Shown one piece after another: positions 36,401-42,800 of a stretch of 64,000 nt of DNA. Every line of letters starts with the position of its first letter. Position 1 is the stretch's first letter. The notes below the pieces were generated by a model. It was given only the letters and a program-made list of their open reading frames with translations. It did not search any database and was not told where the DNA came from. The position numbers and the translations under genes are program-made. Source of the DNA: Ascaris suum. Lineage: Eukaryota > Nematoda > Chromadorea > Rhabditida > Ascarididae. The DNA lies in contig CM024187.1 in the NCBI GenBank assembly GCA_013433145.1, forward strand, positions 19,953,826-20,017,825. Direction: 5' to 3'.

Positions 36401-38420
36401 GGCAGTCTGCGCACGTTGAAATAAAAACCATCCCGGTAACGGCATCGTTCGCTAACGATACCATCAAAGGATTCGCCCGATCAAAGAATTGGCGTCGTAG
36501 ACAAACGTTTGTTTTGTTCCTTTCGTTCACTATCTCTCCCCGGCTTAGAACCTTGTTTGAAAATCGTTGTTGCACTGGATATATTCTTTCTGGAGTTACT
36601 GAAGAGAATTCTTATCTTCTTAATCGTCTTTGTTTACGAAATCTCTGATATATACACTATCGGAGCCCGTAAATGCAAAGGCGCGGTGTTGCAACTGTGG
36701 GTTCGCAGGACGTCATTAAGGTTGTATTATTCATTTCGTTTTCGATTTAACTAATGCATTGACTTTGTTCTTTTCGGTAATCTTTCTTAATCATATTTTT
36801 CAACATTAAGTGGAGGTTTGGGTGGCATCTTTATAAGGACTGATGGAAATCACAAATATGCCTCGTGTCTTTGAGATTAGTAGTTCTTTTATTTTTCTTT
36901 TAATACTTTTCCGTGCAGGGAATGGCTGTGTGGATTTGTTGATGTAGCTTTTTGCAGTTATATTCCCAGGTCCTTTCTAGCTGTTGATACCTGCATCTGA
37001 GAAGGCCGCTTAGTTAGAGGTAACTAAAATCTGTCAAACGCAGTTTCTAAACCAGATGGTTGTGTACTTGCAGGTTTGTCAAATTCTGTGCGAAGACTCT
37101 TGAGTTCGGACAAGTCAGCGTCGAGCAGTTCGAGTTCTTACTTCTTCATGAGCTTGTCCACCTTTCCGCTGACGGTTTGTTTCCTCTTCTGTGAGTTACT
37201 AAAAGAACTTTTCAGGGGAACTCAGGATTGTGCGTAAAATAAATTGTATACGGATCTGTATTACATGTGAAGACCGTAGTTAGCCAGCGATCGAAGCGAT
37301 AATCTTGGTGGATGTGAAGTTGATGTACACGCCAAAAAGCGGAATAAAATGTTGGAAATGTATGAGAATCATTTCGATGGTTGGTTTTCGTGGTGGGTTC
37401 ACTGGTAAACTGGCGTAATTTCATCGAAGAGCCTGTGGTATCATCATTAGTATTTTTGATGCCGTTGACAATGTGTGTGATTCGTTTGTCGAGTGTTCAC
37501 AATGCTAAAATTGGTCTTTAGTTTGCTTTTCTTTCCAGCTGATTGAATAGACGTAAAGTGAGGCCTCAAATCGCATATCCTCTTCTCCTAGCAACAATTG
37601 AAATGATCCGCGCGAAATTTCATAATTAGGCTTTGAAATATTTTTGTCGACTAAACACGTGGATTAGCAACTTTGTGGGGAAATGATGATTTCGACTGAT
37701 GGTGCTATGAATGCTGCAGGTGTGCCAAATATCCGGTTAGCTTTTGCACGCGCGATGTTCTGTACACGTGGTGGCGAAGTGTTCAGGGCAAAAGCTGGTC
37801 GTGAGGACGTACGAAACGCGTTGGAAGTAATGCTCGACGATTCTGACTCGGACTGTAGACGAACGGCTAGGAAAGCGCTCGGCATGCCCGATTCTGAAAA
37901 CAACTTTCAGGTGAGTGCTTTGCCGAGGCCACATATCTTCACAGTGGCCATTAACATGATGCTGTTTGTCTCGTAATTGTTGGTACGAATATTCTGCTAT
38001 CGCGAAAAAAGTTAGTTATCGTTCAACTTGCAGAGCCAAGGGATGGGTGGGGACTTCTGCGATCATTCGTGAGATGGGGGTGATTTTGTCTGTGAATCGT
38101 TTATCGAATTTATGGCTGAGAAGAATAGACTTCTGACAAAGAATGATGAAAATTTTTCTGGGACGAAACGTTGCTTTTCATGTGCTCAGAAGAGTAGAGG
38201 AAATTCTATCAACGCTCCATCAGTGTGGCAATAGTCCATTGCCTTATTAGTTTGCAATCGGTATAATGCTGCGAAATACGGATTCAGCTATAACTAAGAC
38301 GTTCAGATAAAGGATGACACCGAGAATCTTGGGGGTAGCGAGTCCGTGCTGCAATCGTCCTTGCTGGGTAACGAAGCAGAGGAAACTTCCGACCAGAACT
38401 ACGGCGTTCACGCAGAATAG
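343..38420 (+). CDS. ppfr-1: Protein phosphatase 4 regulatory subunit 1 (PPP4R1/PPFR-1), HEAT-repeat scaffold, 5'-truncated by the window edge
   Basis: PPP4R1 is a HEAT-repeat protein that binds and targets the PP4 catalytic subunit; in C. elegans PPFR-1 acts with PP4 on katanin in oocytes. Exons (plus): 343-458, 1865-2004, 2626-2693(?), 17431 or 17495-17601, 19533-19646, 23619-23678, 24801-24965, 25997-26105, 27201-27349(?), 27452-27531(?), 30945-31092, 31533-31706, 32301-32459, 33275-33454, 33746-33907, 34157-34263, 35261-35343, 36320-36506, 37074-37174, 37720-37910, 38307-38420 (TAG). The exons follow human PPP4R1 in order: an N-terminal HEAT block (WGVRKAC, FQQLGPFIATFA), an acidic linker, then a C-terminal HEAT block (HCAHSFPAVAFTLGRRNW, WRVRQSLASSMHEVA, VPNIRLAFA). 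Confirmed exon phases match across nearly all joins. Three joins do not: 2693/17495, 26105/27201 and 27531/30945. Introns were read on both strands; those not listed separately show nothing recognisable. Confidence 0.93.
1865..2004 (+). CDS. ppfr-1: ppfr-1 exon, HEAT repeat
   Basis: The reading DSQIRCIMLEQIPAIYLDF aligns with human DSEPTVRAELMEQVPHIALF, and FSDQ aligns with LADQ. Acceptor TTTTTGCAG, donor CAG|GTAATA, ends in phase 0. Confidence 0.9.
2626..2693 (+). CDS. ppfr-1: possible ppfr-1 exon, phase-incompatible with the next
   Basis: Flanked by a good acceptor (CACACCCGCAG) and donor (AAG|GTAATT). It is open in one frame only, reading ETNAMAVYDALLAPRPLSF, and would fill the human HEAT segment between LADQ and VCPVLIEL with matching length. 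It starts in the right phase but ends in phase 2, while the next exon needs phase 1 (if it starts at 17495) or phase 0 (if at 17431). A missing micro-exon, a base error or chance are all possible. Confidence 0.35.
3230..3498 (-). CDS. unrecognised coding-like exon nested in the ppfr-1 intron
   Basis: On the minus strand an acceptor (ATCCTTTTAG) is followed by about 89 uninterrupted codons and a donor-like ACTAG|GTCGAC. The product is basic at first (RQRKNAQRGKVWKEKK), then mixed (KMRYFMKSTRPQMLYSDPNG, LTNYDSMIAEFDL). Composition and codon use look more coding than the surrounding AT-rich intron. I recognise no family. It could be an exon of a nested antisense gene, a transposon ORF remnant, or a pseudogene. 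No partner exon was found. Confidence 0.35.
9179..9192. repeat. poly-G run following poly-T
   Basis: A run of T is followed directly by about 14 G. Such homopolymers recur at 10722-10738, 17791-17802 (C), 22915-22925 and near 31910 and 35830, all within ppfr-1 introns. Lengths of such runs are often unreliable in assemblies. Confidence 0.8.
10722..10738. repeat. G17 homopolymer
   Basis: Seventeen consecutive G, preceded by an AG-rich stretch and followed by TGGAGGGG. Intronic, no coding role. Confidence 0.85.
16208..16276. repeat. (CT)n pyrimidine tract
   Basis: About 70 bases of interrupted CT dinucleotides on the plus strand, with a TGCAG in the middle (16244-16248). Although this resembles a splice acceptor, no coding exon follows. 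Confidence 0.85.
17431..17601 (+). CDS. ppfr-1: ppfr-1 exon, HEAT repeat (5' edge uncertain: 17431 or 17495)
   Basis: The core reading EALEEQICPALLEQ matches human VETKVCPVLIEL, followed by SDEHRVEALT against DDVKTEAVA. The donor is ACG|GTGAGC, in phase 0. Two acceptors are possible. CCTCGCAG gives start 17431 in phase 0, which joins directly to the exon ending at 2004 but adds a Trp/Cys-rich hydrophobic stretch. GTTTTCAG gives start 17495 in phase 1, which fits the family better but needs an unplaced upstream exon. Confidence 0.75.
17602..19532 (+). other. ppfr-1 intron, GC-richer
   Basis: Continues the GC-rich, CpG-containing region that begins near 16.7 kb. Long open frames occur on both strands at once (for example 18812-19222 minus), which is what high GC produces. 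None has recognisable motifs. Nothing else is seen. Confidence 0.55.
19533..19646 (+). CDS. ppfr-1: ppfr-1 exon, HEAT repeat
   Basis: The coding frame reads LLCKIITCRGTV, then FTPRLSLLLQDSVFHIRK, matching human IMCKMAPMVGKDI and LILPRFCEMCCDCRMFHVRK. Acceptor GTTTTCAG, donor AAA|GTATAT, phase 0 at both ends. A longer open frame overlapping this position in another phase is a shadow. Confidence 0.88.
20219..20271. repeat. 28-bp tandem duplication
   Basis: GAAGTATGAGGCTGTCAACT followed by TTTTC occurs twice, starting at 20219 and 20247. The copies are identical over 25 bases, which indicates a recent local duplication. Confidence 0.9.
21061..21282 (-). mobile_element. Decayed PIF/Harbinger transposase fragment
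   Basis: The minus-strand reading contains GDSGHPLRDALLPL, and about a dozen residues later LRFNILITET. PIF/Harbinger transposases (DDE_Tnp_4) have the conserved GDSGYPL..LLTP....RFN....TRT block around the second catalytic Asp. The expected following Glu motif (ER.FG.LK) is degraded to NGMPLNNLKFG. Upstream the frame is closed by TAA at 21283-21285, and a shifted frame carries FQGYPSDVTHH, possibly the remains of the preceding YPGS-HD motif. No terminal inverted repeats were identified by eye. Non-functional, inserted in an intron antisense to the host gene. Confidence 0.55.
23619..23678 (+). CDS. ppfr-1: ppfr-1 exon, HEAT repeat
   Basis: Twenty codons, ISASILGDVASIFGRNFTEQ, corresponding to human VCAANFGDICSVVGQQATEE. 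Acceptor CGTCTTGCAG; the donor GTTTTT has T at +3. Phase 0 at both ends. Confidence 0.88.
24801..24965 (+). CDS. ppfr-1: ppfr-1 exon, HEAT repeat
   Basis: Reads FIVPFLTTLSRDPIWGVRKA and later APRFIELLKDSSRW, against human LLPRFFQLCSDNVWGVRKAC and ALFINLISDPSRW. Acceptor TTTTTGCAG, donor TGG|GTACGT, phase 0. Confidence 0.95.
25997..26105 (+). CDS. ppfr-1: ppfr-1 exon, HEAT repeat end and linker start
   Basis: Reads VCFAAFQQLGPFIATFADST, matching human VRQAAFQSLGPFISTFANPS, then a divergent linker ending in AFTDD. The upstream edge (AATACAG|GTT) is secure. The donor (GTTCGT) is weak, leaving phase 1, which does not fit the next proposed exon directly. Confidence 0.85.
27201..27349 (+). CDS. 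ppfr-1: probable ppfr-1 linker exon
   Basis: Acceptor CGTCGCAG, donor GATCA|GTATGT. The frame reads SHCSAGTEHDGMEASW, then SDFEYSVLPSDVCL and KSEPSPAELLAADD. This is an acidic, Ser/Pro-rich composition expected of the PPP4R1 central linker, which is poorly conserved, so homology cannot confirm it. Confidence 0.5.
27452..27531 (+). CDS. ppfr-1: possible ppfr-1 linker exon
   Basis: The first base completes the Gln codon left by the exon ending at 27349 (CA|G), followed by FYSGRRRTASVSAQSFEK. Acceptor ATCTCCGTCAG, donor GTATGT. The phase at its end (1) does not match the next secure exon, so one more exon may be missing. An open segment at 29793-29890 flanked by AAG and GTAAGT is one candidate. 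Confidence 0.35.
27532..30944 (+). other. ppfr-1 intron region
   Basis: About 3.4 kb with no secure exon. A possible exon lies at 29793-29890 (LPTLSYACGARTQ, donor GTAAGT). Long open frames overlap on both strands at 29253-29730, including 152 codons on the minus strand, without recognisable motifs. A perfect 14-bp palindrome GTATACATGTATAC is at 28652-28665. Confidence 0.5.
30945..31092 (+). CDS. ppfr-1: ppfr-1 acidic linker exon
   Basis: Reads DVLDGTLSAAAACSTQNDLS, then FDDDDRLADDEDLMDIEEEH. This is strongly acidic, as expected of the region between the two HEAT blocks. Acceptor GATGTTCAG (phase 2), donor GTG|GTACGT (phase 0). An alternative in-frame acceptor at 30933 would start it in phase 0. 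Confidence 0.75.
31533..31706 (+). CDS. ppfr-1: ppfr-1 linker exon with the SYW motif
   Basis: Reads IVEEKDEDFGELSYWSKNFV and later YRPSDGILPQQ. ELSYWSKNFVDVDME resembles the conserved human linker motif LYNSFHFWRTPLPEIDLDIE. Acceptor CGTTTGCAG, donor CAG|GTATGA, phase 0 at both ends. Confidence 0.85.
32301..32459 (+). CDS. ppfr-1: ppfr-1 linker exon
   Basis: Fifty-three codons, SEMDLAVQRKADDKNAVYQG through LVSTSVTSYDSE. Acceptor GAAGCAG, donor GAG|GTGAAC. Phase 0 at both ends fits its neighbours. The sequence is low in homology but the splice context and frame are clean. Confidence 0.75.
33275..33454 (+). CDS. ppfr-1: ppfr-1 exon, start of the C-terminal HEAT block
   Basis: DIVPKELLDSYVKRV and HCAHSFPAVAFTLGRRNWPQ match human DVVPQALLDQYLSM and HCAYSLPGVALTLGRQNWHC; the exon ends ETYAQLASDMQ. 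Acceptor CTTTGTAG, donor CAG|GTGATG, 60 codons. Confidence 0.96.
33746..33907 (+). CDS. ppfr-1: ppfr-1 exon, HEAT repeats
   Basis: WRVRQSLASSMHEVAAIIGE and DVEDVRLGLLKHLYDFFK match human WKVRRTLAFSIHELAVILGD and DLDEVRIGVLKHLHDFLK. Acceptor TATTTTAAG; the donor AAG|GTTGCT has T at +3. 54 codons. Confidence 0.96.
34157..34263 (+). CDS. ppfr-1: ppfr-1 exon, HEAT repeat
   Basis: LVTPGTRKKLLTVLASFL and ENERNWRSRHEYTR correspond to human LLHIDKRREYLYQLQEFL and NSRNWRFRAELAEQ. Acceptor TTTTACAG, donor ACGAG|GTTGGT, ends in phase 2. Confidence 0.9.
35261..35343 (+). CDS. ppfr-1: ppfr-1 exon, HEAT repeat
   Basis: QCALLCDLYDVNDVNEYIAA followed by IALTLAT matches human LILLLELYSPRDVYDYLRPIALNLCA. Its first base completes the Arg codon of the preceding exon. 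Acceptor TATCTTTTAG, donor GTAAGA. Confidence 0.92.
36320..36506 (+). CDS. ppfr-1: ppfr-1 exon, HEAT repeats
   Basis: DRVASVRDEAASLLARVLSK and later FARSKNWRRRQT match human DKVSSVRWISYKLVSEMVKK and FGRCPKWSGRQA. The frame stays open past the proposed donor AAAC|GTTTGT, but the next exon supplies the conserved FVKFCAKT continuation in the correct phase, so the donor is preferred. Confidence 0.88.
37074..37174 (+). CDS. ppfr-1: ppfr-1 exon, HEAT repeat
   Basis: FVKFCAKTLEFGQVSVEQFE and LLLHELVHLSAD align with human FVFVCQTVIEDDCLPMDQFA and LMPHLLTLAND. Acceptor TACTTGCAG; the donor GTTTGT has T at +3. Confidence 0.92.
37720..37910 (+). CDS. ppfr-1: ppfr-1 exon, last HEAT repeat
   Basis: GVPNIRLAFARAMFC matches human RVPNVRVLLAKTL. 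It is followed by VRNALEVMLDDSDSDCRRTA, equivalent to the human QTIMALQMDRDSDVKYFA region. Acceptor ATGCTGCAG, donor CAG|GTGAGT. Confidence 0.94.
38307..38420 (+). CDS. ppfr-1: ppfr-1 last exon and stop codon
   Basis: Thirty-seven codons and TAG, a polar acidic tail (IKDDTENLGGSESVLQ, ending QNYGVHAE). Acceptor GACGTTCAG in phase 0. Human PPP4R1 also ends shortly after the last HEAT repeat. Confidence 0.85.
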   Translation: MKDDTENLGGSESVLQSSLLGNEAEETSDQNYGVHAE

Positions 38421-38746
38421 ATTAAATGCCTTTCGTTAATAACTCACCTCGTTTGTCTTCGCTCATGTTATGAGATATACTGCCACTAGACAACAATTGT
38501 GAAACACCATTGCACCATTGATTTATTCTAAGCTGTGATTTCATTCCATTGTTCTGTCCTTTTTACTCGTTATCGTTTTTTCAAAGCTGGAAGCTATGTC
38601 ATATTCATTCTTTTCTCTCATTCTGTAACGTTTCCATTAGGTACCGAATGCTTTGCCCCGTTCTCAATGCTCATGTTTATAAATTGCTGTCGCGGTGTTT
38701 CTGTTTTGTTCCACTGAAAAAGAAAAAATGGACCTCTTTCACTTCT

Positions 38747-38752
38747 AATAAA
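38747..38752 (+). terminator. putative poly(A) signal of ppfr-1
   Basis: AATAAA about 330 bases after the ppfr-1 stop, the first exact hexamer downstream on the plus strand. Inferred from position only. Confidence 0.45.
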
Positions 38753-39291
38753 AGTCGTTAGAGAGGTAGCAAAAGATTCTTTCTTGTTACGCACAAAATT
38801 CAGTTTTAATAGCTTTATCTCCTGTATTTATTAATATGTGTTTCACTTATGGACAGAAAAATGCCGCTTATGTGACAGAAGGGATTGATGCGATCTTCTT
38901 TTTTTTTGATATTTGGGAGACCTTTGATTTTGTAATGGCTGAGGGAATGTTTTTAATGACGGGATGTCTATTGAGGTTTTTCATTCATTCTCGATGGCCT
39001 TGCAATAAAAATTGCACCTTTTATTATTTCGAGTGGTCCCCGCTTGTTTAATTGGTTGAACTCTTTATATGGCTATCGTAAAAATGCGCTCATCTGCACA
39101 GTTGCGGCAGGTATCGCAATTGTTCTCATTTCCGGGTGATTCTTAAATCGCAGCAAATCTTCCTCATTGATTTTTGTGTTCACTCCATCTGTTCATCTTG
39201 TGTTTTCGGTTTTGATGCCATTTTGTGTAAGTTACATGGCATAAACCATGAGATTTTTGTGTGTTGTTCAGGTATATAGCAAACAAATTGA

Positions 39292-39474
39292 GTGGATGAG
39301 GTGGACTGTGAACTCATGAAAAGGGTAGGTCACTCGGGAAGGAGAGAAATGCGGCCGCACCCTGCAGCTGATAAGCGAGATGTGGCCGTGACACAAAATC
39401 TGGAAAATCCACGTCTAACTCGTTTTAGTGCCGCAGTCTACTCATTTAGACCAGTCAGCGCCTTTGGCTGGTAG
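39292..39474 (+). CDS. unrecognised 60-codon open frame
   Basis: ATG-initiated; it reads MDEVDCELMKRVGHSG and later NPRLTRFSAAVYSFRPVSAF. Composition is protein-like and GC is above its AT-rich surroundings. No family recognised and no flanking exons found. It could be a small gene, an exon fragment, or chance. Confidence 0.2.
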   Translation: MDEVDCELMKRVGHSGRREMRPHPAADKRDVAVTQNLENPRLTRFSAAVYSFRPVSAFGW

Positions 39475-39642
39475 GTCTTCTAAGAAAGACGTTGTCTTGT
39501 ATGTTCGCCAATGGGCGTTTCGTGTGGAAGATAGCAAAATGTGACGTCGTCGTTTTCGTTGATAGTATAAATATGGAAAGTTGAGGCGTTCCATCAACCG
39601 AGGAGTGATGTGCTACGAAAGCGTCTGTCAGAATTCGTTCAG

Positions 39643-39648
39643 TTTATT
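39643..39648 (-). terminator. putative poly(A) signal of dyf-5
   Basis: TTTATT on the plus strand, AATAAA on the minus, 174 bases past the dyf-5 stop codon. Inferred from position only. Confidence 0.45.
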
Positions 39649-39821
39649 TGAACGAACACAGCATATAACATCTGGCATGCATCACCGTTGGCGCGTTTAT
39701 CTTCATGCGTTTGAAGTCAAAAGGTATATACATTATTGCTTTAAGTTTGTCCACTTTCGTAGTAGTTCATCTCCGACCGCATAAGGCAAGACCGTTCGGC
39801 TGATATTATTTACATTGCTGC

Positions 39822-39837
39822 TTAGTTACGAATGTAC
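39822..39837 (-). CDS. dyf-5: dyf-5 exon 10, 16-base terminal coding exon
   Basis: After the acceptor GACTACTTTCAG, one base completes Lys and is followed by Tyr-Ile-Arg-Asn and TAA, giving the tail WTAKYIRN. This fits the phase of exon 9 (AA|G) and the conserved C-terminus of nematode DYF-5. Confidence 0.75.
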
Positions 39838-42800
39838 CTGAAAGTAGTCCGCTTGCTTGCAGATGGATGTCTTCTGATACCTATTAATGCTCCAAAAAAT
39901 GCGCGACTTGAACTTGTCTTAGCGTGGGAGTAATTGAGGAGGTAAATTAGTGCAGTAATCAATAGGAAGTGAGGGCTTACAGTACAATGGAGCATCTTGG
40001 CAACACATATCATGCGCGTCAATAGCGATGCGAAGGTGGTCGTCGCAGAAAGGCTACATGATGAGAACTGCAAACCATCGTTATTTCTAACGTCACTATA
40101 AAGGCGTTTAAAAGTTAGTGAACCCTATGCGAGATTCAGGCGTTATGGTGGTAAGTTGAAAGTTCATGTCACGTTGTGAAACCAGTATGACCTCGCACAA
40201 ATTCACACGTCCAGTGCCCGTGGAAAAAGCCATTTTTGCAGTATTGTGATGGAAGGGGTTGAGGAATGATGCGGAAAGGAGCGAGAGGGAAATTTGAGGG
40301 GAGCAATCCTTCGTCCTCCAGTTGTTAGAGGAGATGGATTAGTGGTTGGGGCGAAAGACAAGAGCCGGGGGCGGGATGGAGGTGCAAATGACACATGAAT
40401 CCATTCCTCAGCTAGTGAACATTCACTGTAACGAGTGCAGCATAATGGCATTGTGAGAGATGATTCAGCAGTGATTGTATGAAGACACTTACTTGGCCGT
40501 CCAGTCTATCCTTCCTGTGGAGGCTTTCGACTGGGCGTTGTTCACAACGTGTTTCGCACCGAATGATGGCACGTATCCTGCAAAAACCTCGGTTGCCTAG
40601 TACACTTCCCACATTCATAAATGTTCCATGTCCATAATCACCGCTTGTGGTCCATCATTTGTTCAGAAGCAAACAAAAGCACGTTAGTGGTGATACAATG
40701 AGTAAGCTTGAATAACTGGCCATGTTAAAAACATTGTGAGCTGCACTTGCTTACAAAATATGAATGGGCGTTTATGGGCGAAGGAAATTGCTACCGATCC
40801 TCGTGATCTCTTTTTGTACTGCTTCAGAAGTAGCTGCTTGTTTCTTAATGAGAATGGAGCATAGTATGCAAGGCAAGGAGCACAATTTGTAGAGAAACAG
40901 CCGTAAAATATTTGATTTATGCGTTTTGGAGTAGGCAAAATGATGTAGAAATGATGCATTGTGGAGGGATTTGAACATGAAGTGCTTTTTTAGCGATTCT
41001 TTTTCCACGTAATAAATGGAATCTCTAAAACATATATTTGCAAGCGATAAGGGATCTCAACGAGGATCCATCATCTCGTTAAAACATTTATGGCTTTCGG
41101 TGCAAATTTATCATTTCCTTTAGGTCTTTCACGATTTTCAAGAAAATGCAACGTGTCATTCAATTTCTTCTAAAAGAAAATCGCTAAATTTAGCACCGTT
41201 GCATTCGAGTAATTGCATCTTTAAGAAATAAATAACTAATAGTTGTTCTGAGTTCCTCGTTCTGAGGATTGGTTTACAGGCTGCGTCCAACCTTAGAAGC
41301 GCTGAGGTTACGCCAAGTTTCATTAATGGATGGAAGCATTTGAGCACAGATATGCCAAGAAGGCATATTCAAAAATCATGAATTTTGACCCCAAAGGAGA
41401 GAGAAAGAGAAGAGAAGAAACTGTCGATCGACAGCTTCAACTATTCGAAAACAGCATTTCGAAGTCAGTAGTCCTCAGACCGTTCTACAAGGTTCGCGAT
41501 GATCTGATTCCATAGAAGTGCGAGTGTGGCGTTATGTGAAACAGCGGCCTGATACCAATGTGTCGGGGAGGGTAACAGTCAAAATGTTCAGTTTTTCTGA
41601 AGCGGCTTTTTTCGCGAACAGAAAGCCGCGAGACTTATCCTAATGTCTCACAGCCATCAAATCATCTCTGAGGGTAGACGTTCGCCTAGCACCTGCAAGT
41701 GCACAAAAAATCGTTTTTTCAAGCCCAGCCAGAGCAGGAAGGAGATTTGACCGTTGTAGAACGAAAGTTCGATCGTCGTGGGAAAAAAAATTTGTCGCTG
41801 CAAAACCAAAATTAGACCTTCGCGAACGTGATCATTGAACTTGCATAAATAAATACATGAAGCTCACGAAACAAATATGCAAAAGCACGCAATAATATGA
41901 ACCGTATGCGTATTCGAATCTCGCTTGCACGGCCGAGCGTTGTACACTTGGAGCGGAAAGTTTTGCTGATGTACTGTTGCTGTTCGAGGTTCCTTTGTCC
42001 GCATTTACAAATCCTTCAAGTAAATCCCATTGAAATGCTTTCCAATTTCAATATAAAGCTGTCTGAATTTTTAAAAAATACGTCTTCCCATTGACAGCGC
42101 CCAAAATATGTGAATATTTCCGATCTAACCGCCATCTTCAGTTGATCAAAAAACTGACGTACTCTCAGCGGATCCTAAATCTTAAGTGTTGTTTTCGTAT
42201 AATGAAAGTTGGAATTGATTATCCCTCCGTAAAGTAGTGGCTGGTCATCAACACGATTATACGTTTGAAAATGGCGTTAAGAAATTTGGTCTACACCGAC
42301 GATGCAGAGTGGATCTTGCTTTTGTGGACACATGCGCCTACATGCAATCTCATATGCTTCACCTTTGCCATGTTGCTTTATTCACACTCACCAGGCATAT
42401 AGCGTGATTTCGCTAAATACAAATCTTTGGCAGCCGGTTTTGGCTTCGTTGCAAGAGTGCCACTGATAGCACCGCTGTTCTTGTCCAATAAAGAGTCCTT
42501 CTTAGAAGCTTCTTCCAGCAATCTATAAAAGAATCGCTTTTCGCTCTTTCGGATATTATCACCTCTCCTCGTTTACCTTTCAGAAAATTATCGGCGAAGA
42601 AATATTCGAAGAGCAAAAACAAAATCGGCAACGGACGCCTCCAAAATATGACCTATGCGATCACTTGTGCTTAGCTCGATTTAACCAGGAATGCAACTTT
42701 CCAGTAACAGTTAGCTAAAGCCAATCTCGCGCATATGCGCAGCAGCGGTTGCAAAACGAGCAAAGCACACAAAATTCGGAGCGGAACTAACAGCCCTATT

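Larger units (their letters stand above)
38421..39821. other. convergent 3' region between ppfr-1 and dyf-5
   Basis: About 1.4 kb between two stop codons facing each other. It holds the putative poly(A) signals of both genes and one coding-like 60-codon open frame (39292-39474, plus). The rest is AT-rich with nothing recognised. Confidence 0.7.

Noticed and set aside
36507..36648. Read-through extension of the ppfr-1 exon (TFVLFLSFTI)
   Set aside because: The next exon provides the conserved FVKFCAKT continuation in matching phase, so the similar-looking extension is intronic.
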